Origin: Trachythela sp. YZ-2020
Taxonomy: Eukaryota; Cnidaria; Anthozoa; Malacalcyonacea; Clavulariidae
DNA length: 64,000 nt
Assembly: GCA_016169945.1 (NCBI GenBank)
Contig: JADLSH010000145.1
Location: forward strand, 992,001 to 1,056,000
Reading direction: 5' to 3'
Part shown: positions 35,801 through 48,112 of the stretch, piece after piece
How positions within the stretch are numbered: the first letter of the stretch is position 1
How the letters are laid out: each line of letters starts with the position of its first letter
Notes under the pieces: generated by a model
Told to the model about the DNA's origin: nothing
Databases searched by the model: none
Seen by the model: only the letters and a program-made list of their open reading frames with translations
Position numbers and translations under genes: made by a program

Positions 35801-37644
35801 ATATGACAGTGTTGCATATTACCATGGTTACAGTGATAGCCAAAGTACACTTTGAACAGGTGAGTGGGTTCTGCATGCAGGAATTTCTAGTAATCTCTTA
35901 AAAAATTCCTCTTGTTTGGTACTGCAGATGCTCACAGGTCAAAACCAATAACCTACAGTTGTATATTATCCCACATACTTCTTATCTTATTGATGCATCT
36001 TGATGGCTTCAGGCTATTATAAGCAGGGGCAGGGAGGCTCCCCCTGCTGGGTCAGAGTGGGAGAACTTAATATGAAGCTGTCAGGTTCTTTAGTGTTTGA
36101 AATGTAAAATACACATGACCTGGTTTCACTTCCAAACTGTTATAGGTGACAGTCCACAGGTGGTTATCAAAATATAGTCATGATGTATAGGACTTATGTA
36201 TGGAAGCCACTCTGACACATAGAAAATGGCACCACCCCGCTCAAAATCTGTACCCCCCATCACCACCAGATGGATCTGCCATAGTTATTTCTTTGCAAGT
36301 ACAGTACATTCTAGACACTTAAACTCTCTGAATATGTCATCCTGTTGTACTCTCTGAATCCATTTTGTTGTTACACCATATGTATTCTGCACTAAATAGA
36401 TATATTAATTCACCAGATTGGATTGAAAGTTGGTGTTAGACAACGTGGATGCAATGGTTTATCTTACACATTAGACTATATCCAGGAGAAAGGAAAGTTT
36501 GATGAGGAAGTTGAACAAGATGGTAGGTTTGACAAGAAACTATGCAGTTCAATGTTGTACCAGACATATAACTAGATTTACCAAAGTGGTATGTGGAGTA
36601 TGATGCCTCTTACAACATGGTCTATCTGCATGACAATGGTAATGCATAGGATATATACTGTATAGCAGAAAAATAATTGAAAGTCATGAAAGTTTACGAC
36701 TTCATCCTTGCTTGGTTTACAACAGAAAATTGCAGATATTAATGTTTTGTATGACAACAACATTCGCAACCGTTGATTTTAATACCTGAAACCAGAATTA
36801 ATTGGCAAATCTATAATGTTAAAAATCGATAGTGTTGTAAAAATTACAAAAAAAAAGTAATGAGTAAAAATTACAATTACTTCTCCGGAAAAGTAATTAT
36901 TAGTAAGTATTACTTTCTTTTAAAAGTAATTAATTACAAATTACTAATTACTTTTCAGATTACTTTTTCTTTATAAGATAATATTCTTATTTAGATTCGT
37001 TGATTTCGCAACAGTACAATGTCATGAATTATTTACCATGATCTATGATCATGGATCAGTGACACCTCAGGCCTGTTCGATTAGAAACAAAAACGATATT
37101 CAAACTACTAGAAACAGACTGTATTACACATGGACGAAATCGTCGAAAGGCGTAATTTGTAAGGTTGGAAAATAAGAAGAAGTACACAGAAGTAACGCAA
37201 AATTACTTTTGAAAAATGTTACTCATTACCTTCAAAAAGTAATAAATTACGTTACAAAAATACTTTCGTACAGAAAGTAATAAATTACCGAAAAATTACT
37301 CAAAAAGTAATTAGTAATTAATAGTAACGCGTTACTTTAGCAACGAGTATTTACAACACTAAAAATCTCCTGAATTACCTTAACTAAGCCTTTGTTTGAG
37401 TTAGTTTGACGTGTGAAACAGGTCTTAACTCACTTAAGCTCGCTATCAATTGTAGTACTAGAAATTTCGTTTAATATATTTTATATTCTTGCCAGGTGTG
37501 AAAATATTTATTGATGCTAAAGCTCAGCTGACACTGCTTGGAACAGAAATGGATTTTGTCGAAGATACATTATCCAGTGAATTTGTTTTTAATAATCCAA
37601 ATATCAAAGGAACTTGTGGTTGTGGCGAGAGTTTTTCAGTATAG
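32886..37644 (+). CDS. ISCA1: Iron-sulfur cluster assembly protein ISCA1, complete, 4 exons
   Basis: A-type iron-sulfur carrier of the mitochondrial matrix, which with ISCA2 matures [4Fe-4S] proteins. Exons 32886-32972, 35543-35596, 36417-36522 and 37496-37644 have AG/GT junctions and consistent phases (0, 0, 1) and give 131 codons. The N-terminus MAAKTTIAATAKVISKPRR is basic and fits a mitochondrial presequence. The three cluster-binding cysteines are C59 in RQRGCNGLSY and C123 and C125 in GTCGCGESF. The block LTLLGTEMDFVEDTLSSEF is highly conserved in the family, whose usual length is about 129 residues. Intron 1 holds MITEs, a tRNA-like element and a LINE tail. Intron 3 holds a hAT-like MITE. 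It is divergent from POLR2E, 242 bp away. Confidence 0.97.
33234..33738. mobile_element. Two adjoining inverted-repeat elements
   Basis: The first (about 33234-33499) has arms cacagagtag.gatcatacagagg and cctctgtatgatc.ctactctgtg. The second (33493-33738) has ends ccagtatggaa and ttccatactgg and contains several ggcgcacaa motifs. They share the ccagtatgg junction, so one may have inserted at the tip of the other. ISCA1 intron 1. Confidence 0.6.
33905..34237. mobile_element. TIR element carrying a tRNA-like core
   Basis: The ends aaagacagaatctagtctgg and ccagactagattcctgtctt are complementary. Inside, on the minus strand at about 34142-34067, lies a tRNA-like segment with an intact-looking A box (tggcgtagtgg) and B box (ggttcaaatcc). 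The acceptor and anticodon arms do not pair properly, so it is not a working tRNA. The structure combines DNA-transposon-like ends with a SINE-like RNA polymerase III promoter. ISCA1 intron 1. Confidence 0.7.
34655..35060 (+). mobile_element. 3' end of an L2/CR1-type LINE
   Basis: The sequence encodes the C-terminal tail typical of CR1/L2 reverse-transcriptase proteins: ERLHWLPVKKRIEYKIMLL, then FKCLQGTVPEYL in one frame, and GRSFRRSAPTLWSNLPDNF in another after a frameshift near 34796. It ends with tagcgctatagaaattttat and an (att)n tract, the usual 3' tail of this clade. It is inactive, truncated at its 5' end, and lies in ISCA1 intron 1. Confidence 0.85.
36830..37361. mobile_element. hAT-like MITE with tagtgttgtaaa ends
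   Basis: The inverted ends tagtgttgtaaa and tttacaacacta enclose about 508 bp dominated by aaagtaatta-type sequence. The flanking octamers aaaatcga and aaaatctc match at 6 of 8 positions, compatible with an aged 8-bp duplication. It lies in ISCA1 intron 3. Confidence 0.75.
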
Positions 37645-37932
37645 AAATAGAAAATATATATACCACACATTTTTATCTGTCAGATTTCAGTGACATGTAA
37701 ACATGATTATAGTGTACAGTATACATAAGAAAACTACAAAAGAGCGTATCCTCTGCTACAACCGTAGTGCAAAATAATTTTGATTGCTGTAGTAGTTCTT
37801 ACCACATCCCTGGGGATCCGTGCGGTTGTGCTTGTACTAGCTGTAATACTGTCAGACTGTGTGGATATTTTGACATTTTGTACAATATAAATTATAAGAT
37901 CCAAAATCTGCACAAATTTGATTGACATACTG

Positions 37933-37942
37933 AATAAATAAA
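37933..37942 (+). terminator. Probable ISCA1 polyadenylation signal
   Basis: Two overlapping AATAAA hexamers (aataaataaa) occur about 290 bp after the ISCA1 stop codon, and no earlier canonical signal is obvious. Use of this site is inferred. Confidence 0.5.
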
Positions 37943-38487
37943 CTTCTTTTTCTAGTACATCTTATTGGTTCAAGATAATTTTAATTATTTGTTTTTCTAA
38001 CGAAGTCGTATTGACAACATGAGGTTTATGAAGACTAGAGGAGTTTCACACCCCTCTACACCCCTCCCCGGTAGCTTCGCCCCTGTTTGCATTCTAGTTA
38101 AGGTGTGCAAGGCCATCTCTCTGTACCGTTACTATTTAGTACTGGGACTACTGGGAACTGAAGGGAGAATTAACAATCGAAAAGTGTGCGATTTTGGTGT
38201 TACTTTTGTAACGAACACTTTACACATATTACCTTACACATAATTTTGTACATGTTTAAACTGTTGCAGTTAAAACCGTTCAATTAAATTACCGTCGTTT
38301 GCAACTGGGGATAAACATGAAACTATCAAACTGAAACCTGTCAAATGCTCTTGACAAACATGAAAGTCACGTGAGAATAGACAATTTGTTTTATCTGCGA
38401 CTGTTCATCCGAAGATGCAAACGACGGTCGACGGGGCAGAGGCCTGGGTATGAACTGGAAAATTTTAATGAAGTGAAAAGATTCAAG

Positions 38488-41400
38488 ATGTCGTCTCGTA
38501 TGAGTGCAGGAACGAACCTATCTTCAAACCAAGATCCACGTAGAGAAAATAGAGTATATCGTTATATTCCAGTTACAAATAAACCAAATCAAGATCCTTT
38601 GCCTGATTATGTCAGTTTGTTAGGAATGATATTTAGTATGCTTGGTTTAATGATGAGAGTAAGTATATATTTGAGACCTAGTGAGTAGTGACCAAGTTCT
38701 TTGTTCATATTTTTCATTTTTACAGTACTCAATATGTGTAATTTCTTGGTACTTAAATGTTGTCTTACTTTGGTGTTTACTGCACCAGTGTAATCAAGAG
38801 TTTGGTGGTGTATATGAATAGTTGAATACTATTCTGTGATTATGCATCAGTCAATTCCAGCTGCGGCCATCCCTCCCGGGACAGTGCGGTGCATTTGCAA
38901 GCTAACTTGGCCCCAGGCCCGGGCATTTGTAGGCGCACATTCACCCGGGGGTCGGGCATTTGTCAACATCAGGTAATGACCCCCGGGCATTTGTCCTTAA
39001 CAGAGAAAAGATGGCAGCCACAAGTTTTGGAGAATCCTCTGTGTAGCCTTCCATGTAGACGGCAACCACGTTTTGATAAAAATTCTAGGGAATATAAGTT
39101 TTATTGCGTAACGCAACGTACTTGCTTAAGCTCTCTATCTATAGAAATGGCATTAACCTTTGAAGCATTCCTGTCTTTTATAATATGTGTATAAAGTTAG
39201 TTTTATATTACCATTGGTTTTCAAAAGTAAAAGTTAGAATGTTTGAGAATTCTTCGTTACATGACTCACATTATTTTTCTTAATTTAATTTAATACTGTT
39301 TTACAACAAAAAATATTCAGTAAAGGCCTACTATCTAAAATAAATGGTAGATAGCGAGTACCAAGTGTGTCATAGCCTTTCATCGTTGTTTTCATCTGAA
39401 CACAATGGTTTTCTTTCTTTTATCAAAAAATCCTATAAAGTACAAGGAACTAAGGTAATAATTGGTAACACGCATGTGATTTAGTACAGTGTCAAAGCAT
39501 ATTTGACGTTTCCAGCATAAAATCTTGACTGATTTGTCAGCCCGGGGGTGGAGCATTGTTCCTTTAAATTTACCAATGCCCAGGGGTTTGCCCGGGGTGG
39601 GGATGGTCGCAGCTGGAATTGACTGATGCACAGGCCTGGAAATAAAAACACGCTTGTTGAATAAAATTTGATCAAAAAATTTCATTATCACTATCAGTAG
39701 GCGAAAAAACGTTTTACATAATGGAAACACTGAACAATAAAACAAACGTCGTTGCAAGCGTCGCGTATGGCGTCGTCGGTCGTTGCAAGCGTCGCGTATA
39801 TAAAGCATAATTTAAGCCGAACATTTTATTTTTTGACGAATGATAGAGAATTTGTTGAGTGTTGACAGAAATGTTATTTTATGAAATTAGCGCCGGACAA
39901 AGTGACAGACACAATCAAATTTCTGCCTGTCAAAACAGTAAAAATGGTGTATTTGTGCCGGTCAATGACCGTGACCGGACGCTTATTTCCAGGCTTGCTG
40001 ATGCATTACTCAATTAATACTTGATAGTTGATACAGTATTAAAGATGTAAAAAAAGTCATGCACAGAGTAAATTGAACCTTTAACATCCCCAGGGTCCCA
40101 GAGTACATTCCATGTAAACAATATGCCGGGAAGACTTAGGAAGACTTGAGATACTCTCACATTAAAAAAATGATAATATCTAGTTTAAACCATGAAAATG
40201 CAAACAATAGTTGAAAGGGTCAGCATAGAACATGCCAAAAGGCTAAAAACAGTGAAAAGTACATACGCTAATACAGCAGACTGGCTAGAAAATAAAATCT
40301 CATGGGAAACGTTACATCCCGGATGGATCTGAGAGAGGGTGCGCACACGATTCAACATGGTCAGTGGAAAGATTTAGAGAACTCAAACATAGAGTTCCCA
40401 TTTATTCCTTTGTTTTCTCAACCTCGTGAAATTGGCTGACAATAGCGTAGCTGACACTTGGCTGACATTGAAGCTAGCTGACAAAGTGACAATAGCGAAG
40501 TTGCAAAAATACACTAGTCATACTGTTAAATCTTACTAATTCACATCATTACCCTATATTTAGCCTTTGATATCATATAAGAACATTTACAGCTAAATAA
40601 ACCGCCCGGGAACACAAAACAACATTTTGCATTGCGACGTATTTCTTAGTAATTTGTATTCAATAATCAACACTTGAATAGTCTCAGGACGACTCAGGCA
40701 CGCAAAAGTTCTTTCACATACTAAGGCACATAATTTTGTGCACGGTAGATGGAAAATCTGAAAACACCTGATAATTGCATTCGCCATAAAATTCAGCTTC
40801 TTTTTCATACTAGACACTCTTATTAAGTTTTAAATGCAAAAATTTTATTGCAGGTTTTATGCGCTGCCTAATGTTGTCTCAGAATATCACAGAATTGGTC
40901 ACTCATATACTATGCACAGAATTTTGTTCAAAATCCAAAAGCACCATCGAATATTACTTGAAATCCTATACAAAGATAACCTAGTCTGCCCTTTACAATC
41001 AAAAATACTAACAACATATTAGGACTTCAATACCCTTAATAGCAAACAATTTCTCATATAAACCAATTTCCAAAAAAGACTCAATCATGTTACTACAGAA
41101 AATTTGTAAAGAGAAAATTGGCATTTTAAATGTTAGTGTCAGATGCCATTTTTCAGGCTGACTAGATGAGAATATCTGGGAAATTTTACCATTCGTCATA
41201 TATTTAAACCATCCTTTGATAATCCTTCCTCGTTTTATCTGATTTTTAAAGGAAATGTACCAAACGAGGCATTTTTATCGTTATTTGTTGCTGTTGGGTG
41301 AAATAAAAACAATTATAACCAAAGCCCACAATGCATGACCCTGACACTAATCCTTTAAATCTCCACCGTGCCTATGGCCAACAATGAAGGACCTCCGCAA

Positions 41401-43020
41401 TAACGCTAAGGAAAAAGCCAGGGAAAACCACTAAGGGAACCCCTTTTTGAAAAATGGCACGAATAAATTATTGGGGGATGTTCAGGGTTATTGTGTTAAA
41501 TTCCACTGACCATGTTGAATGGCATCAAATAGAATTTTGGCAAGATTTTGCTAATCAGGCATATTTTATATATATAGTGTTAAAATACTTTATTACAAAT
41601 TAGAGAATTAATATCAATATTTTACAGATGAAATGGGCTGCTTGGGCAGCAGTGTATTGTGCTTTCATAAGCTTTGCTAATTCTAAAGCATCAGAAGATA
41701 CAAAACAAATGTTCAGCAGTTTTCTGTAAGTTTTTTGTACCTTATATGTACTGTAGTTCATGTTTGTTTTATGCAGAGGTATATTCCACATCATTATGCT
41801 TTATGCTTCAACCAACCAACCAACTTACAGGCCTGCAAATAATTATTTTGCTGGGCAGGACAAATGTCCGGCCAAGACAAAAAGTGGTCGGACATTTATC
41901 AGTTCTTGTCGGACAATAAGGCTGCAAGAACTGTGCTCCTATTTTATGCAACACGGTTATGGTTTATGTTATACAAAACTTTTAGAATTTCCCCAATTTA
42001 TCCCCGGTTGATAAAGTATGCTCAAAATATTACACGAACCGCAAATGCGATTATTTCCGACTGACATCACTTTTTGACTGATATTTCATGCAGGCTTTTT
42101 TAATAACAACTTGAAACGAACAAAATATGTTGGAAAATATGTTAATTATAAATCAATTTGAGATTGGATATTTCACCAGCTTAAATCGATCTGTCACATG
42201 TCCGATCATAAAACGGTTTGATTGGACAAAATGTAAAATTTGGCCGGACAATGTCCGATGACCGAAAGTAATTTGCAGGCCTGACTTAACTTGTCCACTT
42301 TACAGTAGGCTGCTGAATAATTAGGCATGAATTATTTGCATACTTATTTTCTGCAATATATTACATGTACATCCCTTTTTGTTATTTAGGATTTTCATTT
42401 TGCCTTGCAAACATAGCCAGTGACAAATCCACGTTTTCCAGTCAGGGGGGACCTGGAGGGGCAGATTGAGATTTATTCAATGTCAACTACATTCACTAAA
42501 ATACATGTATTAGAGTCTTGCAGTGTACCATGCATTATACATATATTGTAGTACAATGAACTTGCAGGGGGTCCAGGGACATGCTCCCCCAAGAGGTTTT
42601 TTTTTAATCTGGGGTCTCTACAGTGGCATCTTTGCATTTTGGGGAGCAATTTTATGGACTTATGGTGATTTTTTAAATTACTGAACACATAACAACTCTA
42701 TTTAATCACAAAACGATCCAAAACACTTAAAACATAGCAATATATAGATTTTATATTACAATGTAATGAAAATGTAACACAGTCACATGTTTGTACTTGT
42801 CTTTACCAGGGGGCAACAATTTTCACTGTGGATCCAATATGGCCTTATGCCAGTTATACCTGTACCTTGATGTATTTATTACCTAACCTACCTTGTATTA
42901 AATTCAGTTATGCTTTAAAGAATACAGAAATAAATTTAAAACTTTTGTTTCAGATTATCTGTCTCAGCTGTTGTGATGTCATATCTACAAAACCCTCAGC
43001 CTATGACCACACCATGGTGA
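38488..43020 (+). CDS. WDR83OS: PAT complex subunit Asterix (WDR83OS), complete, 3 exons
   Basis: Asterix pairs with CCDC47 in the ER-membrane PAT complex, which shields hydrophilic transmembrane segments of newly made multipass proteins. Exons 38488-38658, 41628-41725 and 42954-43020 join with AG/GT and phases 0 and 2 to give 111 codons (human 106, from memory). The N-terminus is polar, with [11 protein letters not shown]. Then come [35 protein letters not shown], the invariant [11 protein letters not shown], and the conserved end NPQPMTTPW, with about three hydrophobic segments. Translation probably begins at 38488, although an ATG five codons in (MSAGTN) is possible. It lies downstream of ISCA1 in the same direction. 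The introns carry hAT-like MITEs. Confidence 0.97.
38843..39630. mobile_element. Non-autonomous element with 30-bp TIRs
   Basis: The left end tgcatcagtcaattccagct and the right end agctggaattgactgatgca are complementary for about 30 bp (continuing gcggccatccc inward). Ccgggcatttgt motifs are repeated near both ends. There is no transposase. It lies in WDR83OS intron 1, and its right tip is the target of the next element. Confidence 0.85.
39631..39997. mobile_element. hAT-like MITE with perfect 8-bp duplication
   Basis: The ends caggcctggaaataa and ttatttccaggcttg are flanked by ctgatgca on both sides (39623-39630 and 39998-40005). The duplicated octamer is the tip of the neighbouring 30-bp TIR, so this element inserted into the end of an older one. 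The interior contains a near-tandem cgttgcaagcgtcgcgtat repeat and accggac motifs. Confidence 0.9.
41828..42283. mobile_element. hAT-like MITE with caggcctgcaaataa ends
   Basis: The ends caggcctgcaaataatt and aatttgcaggcctg are complementary. Several gtccgg/ccggac motifs lie near both ends, resembling elements at 39631 and 52528. The flanking duplication is unclear because the tip itself is palindromic. It lies in WDR83OS intron 2. Confidence 0.75.
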
Positions 43021-43274
43021 CACAGTTTGACTCAATAATATAGTAATGAAATCATTATAATACTTGCAAACTTTCCACCTGCCAACACCATTTATTAGAA
43101 GATCAAGGTACTGTGGATACAACAAATTAATGGATAATTTACCAGATTTCCTGAGGAGGAACTCAAAACCAAGCATTAAAGAACAAAACCCTATTGTAGT
43201 CTGAGGGATTGAATATTTTCTGTTTACAACTAATAATTTATCTATTTTATATTTAGCCACCTTTGCCTACTAAA

Positions 43275-43391
43275 GCCTGGCTTCCATATGGTCGTAACCG
43301 TGTCGTAAACGTGTCGTAACTGTCGTGGAGATAGACTTCCAGTCTATCTCCACGACAGTTACGACACGACCATATGGAAACCAGGCTTAAT
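43275..43391. repeat. Perfect-arm palindrome
   Basis: Arms starting cctggcttccatatggtcgt and closing acgaccatatggaaaccagg pair over almost their full length. Cgtgtcgtaa is repeated inside one arm. It is probably a foldback MITE lying 250 bp after the WDR83OS stop codon. Confidence 0.75.
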
Positions 43392-43798
43392 AAAACAATT
43401 AGTGAGGTCTTTAAATAGGCATACCAACAAAACAACCTGCAATTACTAAAAAACAATGTCCACTTTGATAGTTCGGCAGTTCGCAAAATTGTTACAGCCA
43501 CAGAATAAAGATGTATACAGAAGGGCCACTCAGCGGTGCAACGTGTCCTCGGTTTTTTATGCAAAAATATGCAGCTTACTGGCCAGAGTAATGGCGGATC
43601 AGCCAGTTCAGCGTGCTTATTGGCCAGAAAAAGCAATTGACTGGCCAGAGTAATGGCGGCCAACATGCGTAATGCGAAATGCGCGACCCCAAAAAATTCA
43701 AAGGTTCCCAAGAGAGTGAACCCTCTATATAATATTTACTCTATGGTTACAGCAGTTAGCAAATAGAGTGAACAAAAATAAAAACTTCAACCTTCATA

Positions 43799-45374
43799 GA
43801 CAATGTTTGCAAAGAGGGAGGGCCGGAGGGGCGTTTATTAAGTCATTGCTTGACTTGTGATGTTTGCAAAGAGGGAGGGCGCCGGAGGGGCGTTTATTAA
43901 GTCATTGCTTGACTTGTGATGTTTGCAATGAGGGAGGGCGCCGGAGGGGCGTTTATTAAGTCATTGCTTGACTTGTGATGTTTGCAAAGAGGGAGGGCCG
44001 GAGGGGCGTTTATTAAGTCATTGCTTGACTTGTGATGTTTGCAATGAGGGAGGGCGCCGGAGGGGCGTTTATTAAGTCATTGTTTGACTTGTGATGTTTC
44101 CAAAGAGGGAGGGCGCCGGAGGGGCGTTTAGTAAGTCATTGCTTGACTTGTGATGTTTGCAATGAGGGAGGGCGCCGGAGGGGCGTTTATTAAGTCATTG
44201 CTTGACTTGTGATGTTTGCAAAGAGGGAGGGCGCCGGAGGGGCGTTTATTAAGTCATTGCTTGACTTGTGATGTTTGCAAAGAGGGCGCCGGAGGGGCGT
44301 TTAGTACGTCATTGCTTGACTTGTGATGTTTGCAAAGAGGGAGGGCGCCGGAGGGGCGTTTAGTACGTCATTGCTTGACTTGTGATGTTTGCAATGAGGG
44401 AGGGCCGGAGGGGCGTTTAGTACGTCATTGCTTGACTTGTGATGTTTGCAATGAGGGAGGGCGCCGGAGGGGCGTTTAGTACGTCATTGCTTGACTTGTG
44501 ATGTTTGCAAAGAGGGAGGGCGCCGGAGGGGCGTTTAGTACGTCATTGCTTGACTTGTGATGTTTGCAAAGAGGGAGGGCCGGAGGGGCGTTTATTAAGT
44601 CATTGCTTGACTTGTGATGTTTGCAAAGAGGGAGGGCGCCGGAGGGGCGTTTATTAAGTCATTGCTTGACTTGTGATGTTTGCAATGAGGGAGGGCCGGA
44701 GGGGCGTTTAGTACGTCATTGCTTGACTTGTGATGTTTGCAATGAGGGAGGGCCGGAGGGGCGTTTAGTACGTCATTGCTTGACTTGTGATGTTTGCAAA
44801 GAGGGAGGGCGCCGGAGGGGCGTTTAGTACGTCATTGCTTGACTTGTGATGTTTGCAATGAGGGAGGGCGCCGGAGGGGCGTTTAGTACGTCATTGCTTG
44901 ACTTGTGATGTTTGCAATGAGGGAGGGCGCCGGAGAGGAGTTTAGTACGTCATTGCTTGACTTGTGATGTTTGCAAAGAGGAGGGCGCCGGAGGGCGTTT
45001 AGTACGTCATTGCTTGACTTGTGATGTTTGCAATGAGGAGGGCCGGAGGGCGTTTATTAAGTCATTGCTTGACTTGTGATGTTTGCAAAGAGGGAGGGCG
45101 CCGGAGGGGCGTTTATTAAGTCATTGCTTGACTTGTGATGTTTGCAATGAGGGAGGGCCGGAGGGGCGTTTAGTACGTCATTGCTTGACTTGTGATGTTT
45201 GCAAAGAGGGAGGGCGCCGGAGGGGCGTTTATTAAGTCATTGCTTGACTTGTGATGTTTGCAAAGAGGGAGGGCGCCGGAGGGGCGTTTATTAAGTCATT
45301 GCTTGACTTGTGATGTTTGCAATGAGGGAGGGCCGGAGGGGCGTTTAGTACGTCATTGCTTGACTTGTGATGTT
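43799..45374. repeat. 59-bp satellite array, left block (about 27 units)
   Basis: The consensus unit is gagggagggcgccggagggg followed by cgtttagtacgtcattgctt and gacttgtgatgtttgcaat. Unit lengths vary (about 50, 55, 57, 59) through loss of gagg or of gc in ggcgccgg. Two alternating variants, attaagtcatt/agtacgtcatt and aaagag/aatgag, form patterns that look like local homogenisation. Open frames across in-phase units (for example CDVCNEGGPEGRLV) are not maintained and are not considered coding. Confidence 0.97.
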
Positions 45375-47858
45375 TACATCAGCTTTATTTAAACACGGAA
45401 AATCATCAGTATAATTATTTACAAAACTATTAAAATATTTTAAAAAGGAGCAAAAAGAAATATAAATACTGTTCTACCTGATTGCCGTGTGGGAGTCAGA
45501 TCGATTATTATTTAAGAAGGCTTCTAAACCCGTCTTAAAAGTAGCGAGAGAGGTTACTGATCTAAGAGATTCTGGCAGGCCATTCCATAAGGAGGCTCCA
45601 CTGTAACTAAAAGAGCGTTTCAAATAATCTGTGCGTGGTATTGGGACATAGAGTTTACCATAAGAATCTCTCAGATTATAAACACTCTCACTAAGAGAAA
45701 ACATCTCTTGTAAATAAAATGGTGTACGTTTGTTAACAGTATTAAACATAAGGATTGCCTTTTGCTTTAATCGCTTAGTGGACAATGATTCCCAATTGAG
45801 TTCTTCAAGAAGAGAACTTGATGAAATATCATAAGATGAACGGGTAATAACACGGGCGGCCCTATTCTGTAATTTTTGTAATTTATCGCTTTGCTTTTTA
45901 CCTAGGCCATCCCAAACAGGGGCACAATAGGAAAAATAGGGCTCCACCAAACTTTGGTAAACTCGAATTGCAGTTTCCCTGGTAATAAAATCTCTCATTC
46001 GTTTGAGAGCGCCGATACCCGAAGAGACTTTTTTCGTGATATTATCAACATGATATTTCCAAGTCAAGTTCTCATCAATTGTTAAACCCAATGATTTAGA
46101 CTTCAACACTCTATTAATCTGTTTATTATTAACACATACTTCCACATTCTGATTATCAAAGGTTGAAAGTCTTTGTCGAGATCCAATAATCATAAATTCA
46201 GTCTTGGCAATATTTAAACTTAGCTTATTTGCCTCTAGCCATGTGTTTAAATTGGCTATTTCGGCATTCATAAGATTTTCTAGCTCAGAAAGGTTATTAC
46301 TTTGCATGCTGATGTTCGTATCATCAGCATACATTCTGGGTAAACCCTCGTTCAAGCAGTTAGGCAAGTCATTGATATAGATCAAAAACAAAAGTGGGCC
46401 TATAATAGAGCCCTGCGGAACTCCGTGGGAGATAGAACGACTACCAGAGAGTTTTCCATTTACGTAGCATTTCTGTTTTCGATTGTTTAAATAGGAATTA
46501 AACCACGATAGCGCATTGTCATCCACACCATAACACTTGAGTTTACGTATAAGAATTTCGTGATCAATTGTATCGAAAGCTTTCTTTAGGTCAATGAAAA
46601 TCACTCCGTTTAGCAAACCCTTATCAATATTTACGCACCAGTTATTAGTCGACTCTAATAAAGCTGTAACGGTACTGTATGATGCTCGAAACCCGGATTG
46701 ATAGTTCGACAGTAAGTTGTTACTTGTCAGGTAGGAGTAAAATTGATCATAAATGGTTCTACCAAACACCTTGGCAACCGCCGATATTATTGAAATTGGA
46801 CGATAATTACTTAGATCACATTTTTGCCATTTTTGAATATAGGTAAGACTTTAGCCATTTTCCAATCAGTCGGGTAAATCCCCTTAGAAAGTGATCTATT
46901 AAAAAGTTTAGTTAACGAGGGTGAAAGAATATCAGCGGCTATTTTTAATAATCTACCTGGAATTTTATCAGGGCCGGTAGCTTTGTTAGCATTAATCGTT
47001 TTAGCAAACAATTTACAGTGCACAAACCAATTTCCTCGAAAGAAAATACAGTATTTGTGGACTGAATATAAGAAACAGGATTAACATTAGAGCTAGGTAT
47101 TTTGTTTGCAAGTTTCTCTCCTATCGAGGTAAAATGTGAATTAAAGGCATCCGAAATTTCAGCCGCATTAGTGATTTCATTACCGTCAAGATTGACTTTC
47201 TTGACACTTGTTACATCACTCACTTTACGAGAGTTTAGATCGTTCACTAGTCTCCAAGTTTTCCTTGGATCTTTCGTGCAGCCTCAATATTAGTGATAAA
47301 ATAGTTTTGTTTAGCCTGCCTAATAGTGTTGTTAGTTTCGTTTCGAGCTTTCTTATATTGTAACCAAATTTCATCGTCACGTGTAATATCGAATTGCTTT
47401 TTTAGATAATCTCTTTCGCGAATTTTCTGAACTACATGTGAAGTAATCCAGGGAGACTTTCGTTTCCCTATACGTTTCTTTTTTAAGTGGGGCATGTTTA
47501 TCAATCACAGACATAAACATATCCAACCATTCAGTCCACATATCATTAGGGTCGTTATGCAGAGAAACCTCCTCCCAATTTAGATTATTTAAATCATTCA
47601 AATATGCACGCTCATTAAAGTTTTTGAAATTTCTCTTTTCAACAAAAGCATTTACCGGTGCCTTATGATATATAAATTTCCGAATAAGGTATACCAGAGA
47701 ATGATCACTTATACCAAGAGAAAGAACACCGGAAGCTTTTACTTTATCAAGATTATTGGTGATACATAGATCAATTAATGTTTGTGAGGTATTTGTTATT
47801 CTGGTAGGTTCAGCAATTGTCTGTGAGAGATTATAAATATCAAATATATTCAAAAAAG
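45375..47858 (-). pseudogene. 5'-truncated, frameshifted LINE (endonuclease tail plus reverse transcriptase)
   Basis: On the minus strand, 47853-47470 encodes the end of an APE-type endonuclease (LIDLCITNN, then GISDHSLVY). The linker and N-terminal RT region follow (NKATGPDKIPGRLLK). The longest frame, 46769-45474, is 431 codons and carries KAFDTIDHEIL, GVPQGSIIGPLLFLIYINDL and the catalytic MYADDTN. At least four single-base frame changes (near 47490, 47272, 47020 and 46828) break the protein, and the endonuclease N-terminus is missing. It ends with AATAAA about 15 bp before the satellite resumes. The layout fits the CR1/L2/Rex-like side of the non-LTR elements. The clade is not certain. 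Confidence 0.9.
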
Positions 47859-48112
47859 GGCGCCGGAATTTGGTGTGTTTGACAATAGGTCACAATTCAA
47901 ATCTCAAGTAAATACAGTTCGGAATCTCAGCATCTATCTTTTATCGATAATTTCTCGAATAGAGTAAAATATTGTTGGGACGAGCTTGGAGGTCTATACA
48001 GTACCCCCAAAAAAACGGCCTTGAACGGATTAGAAATCGATTATTTGGATTTTCATTTCTTTCATTTGCCAGATCTTTACGAATTCGAAAAATTAGGATT
48101 ATTTCGTATTTT
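47859..48112. other. Unique spacer between LINE and second satellite block
   Basis: The spacer opens with a 10-base satellite-like piece (gggcgccgga) at the 5' edge of the LINE, followed by about 240 bp of unrelated AT-rich DNA. It could be non-satellite DNA inserted with the LINE or the original edge of the right array. No gene is seen. Confidence 0.5.

Noticed and set aside
43456..43589. Plus-strand frame starting MSTLIVRQFAKLLQPQN that looks like a mitochondrial presequence
   Set aside because: The basic, Ser/Arg-containing start is suggestive, but no clear donor site or downstream exon was found and it overlaps repeat-like sequence. It could be a first exon of the gene ending at 53723, but this cannot be supported.
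43253..43711. 152-codon minus-strand frame
   Set aside because: It runs across the palindrome at 43275-43391 and has no recognisable domain. It lacks splice or codon evidence.
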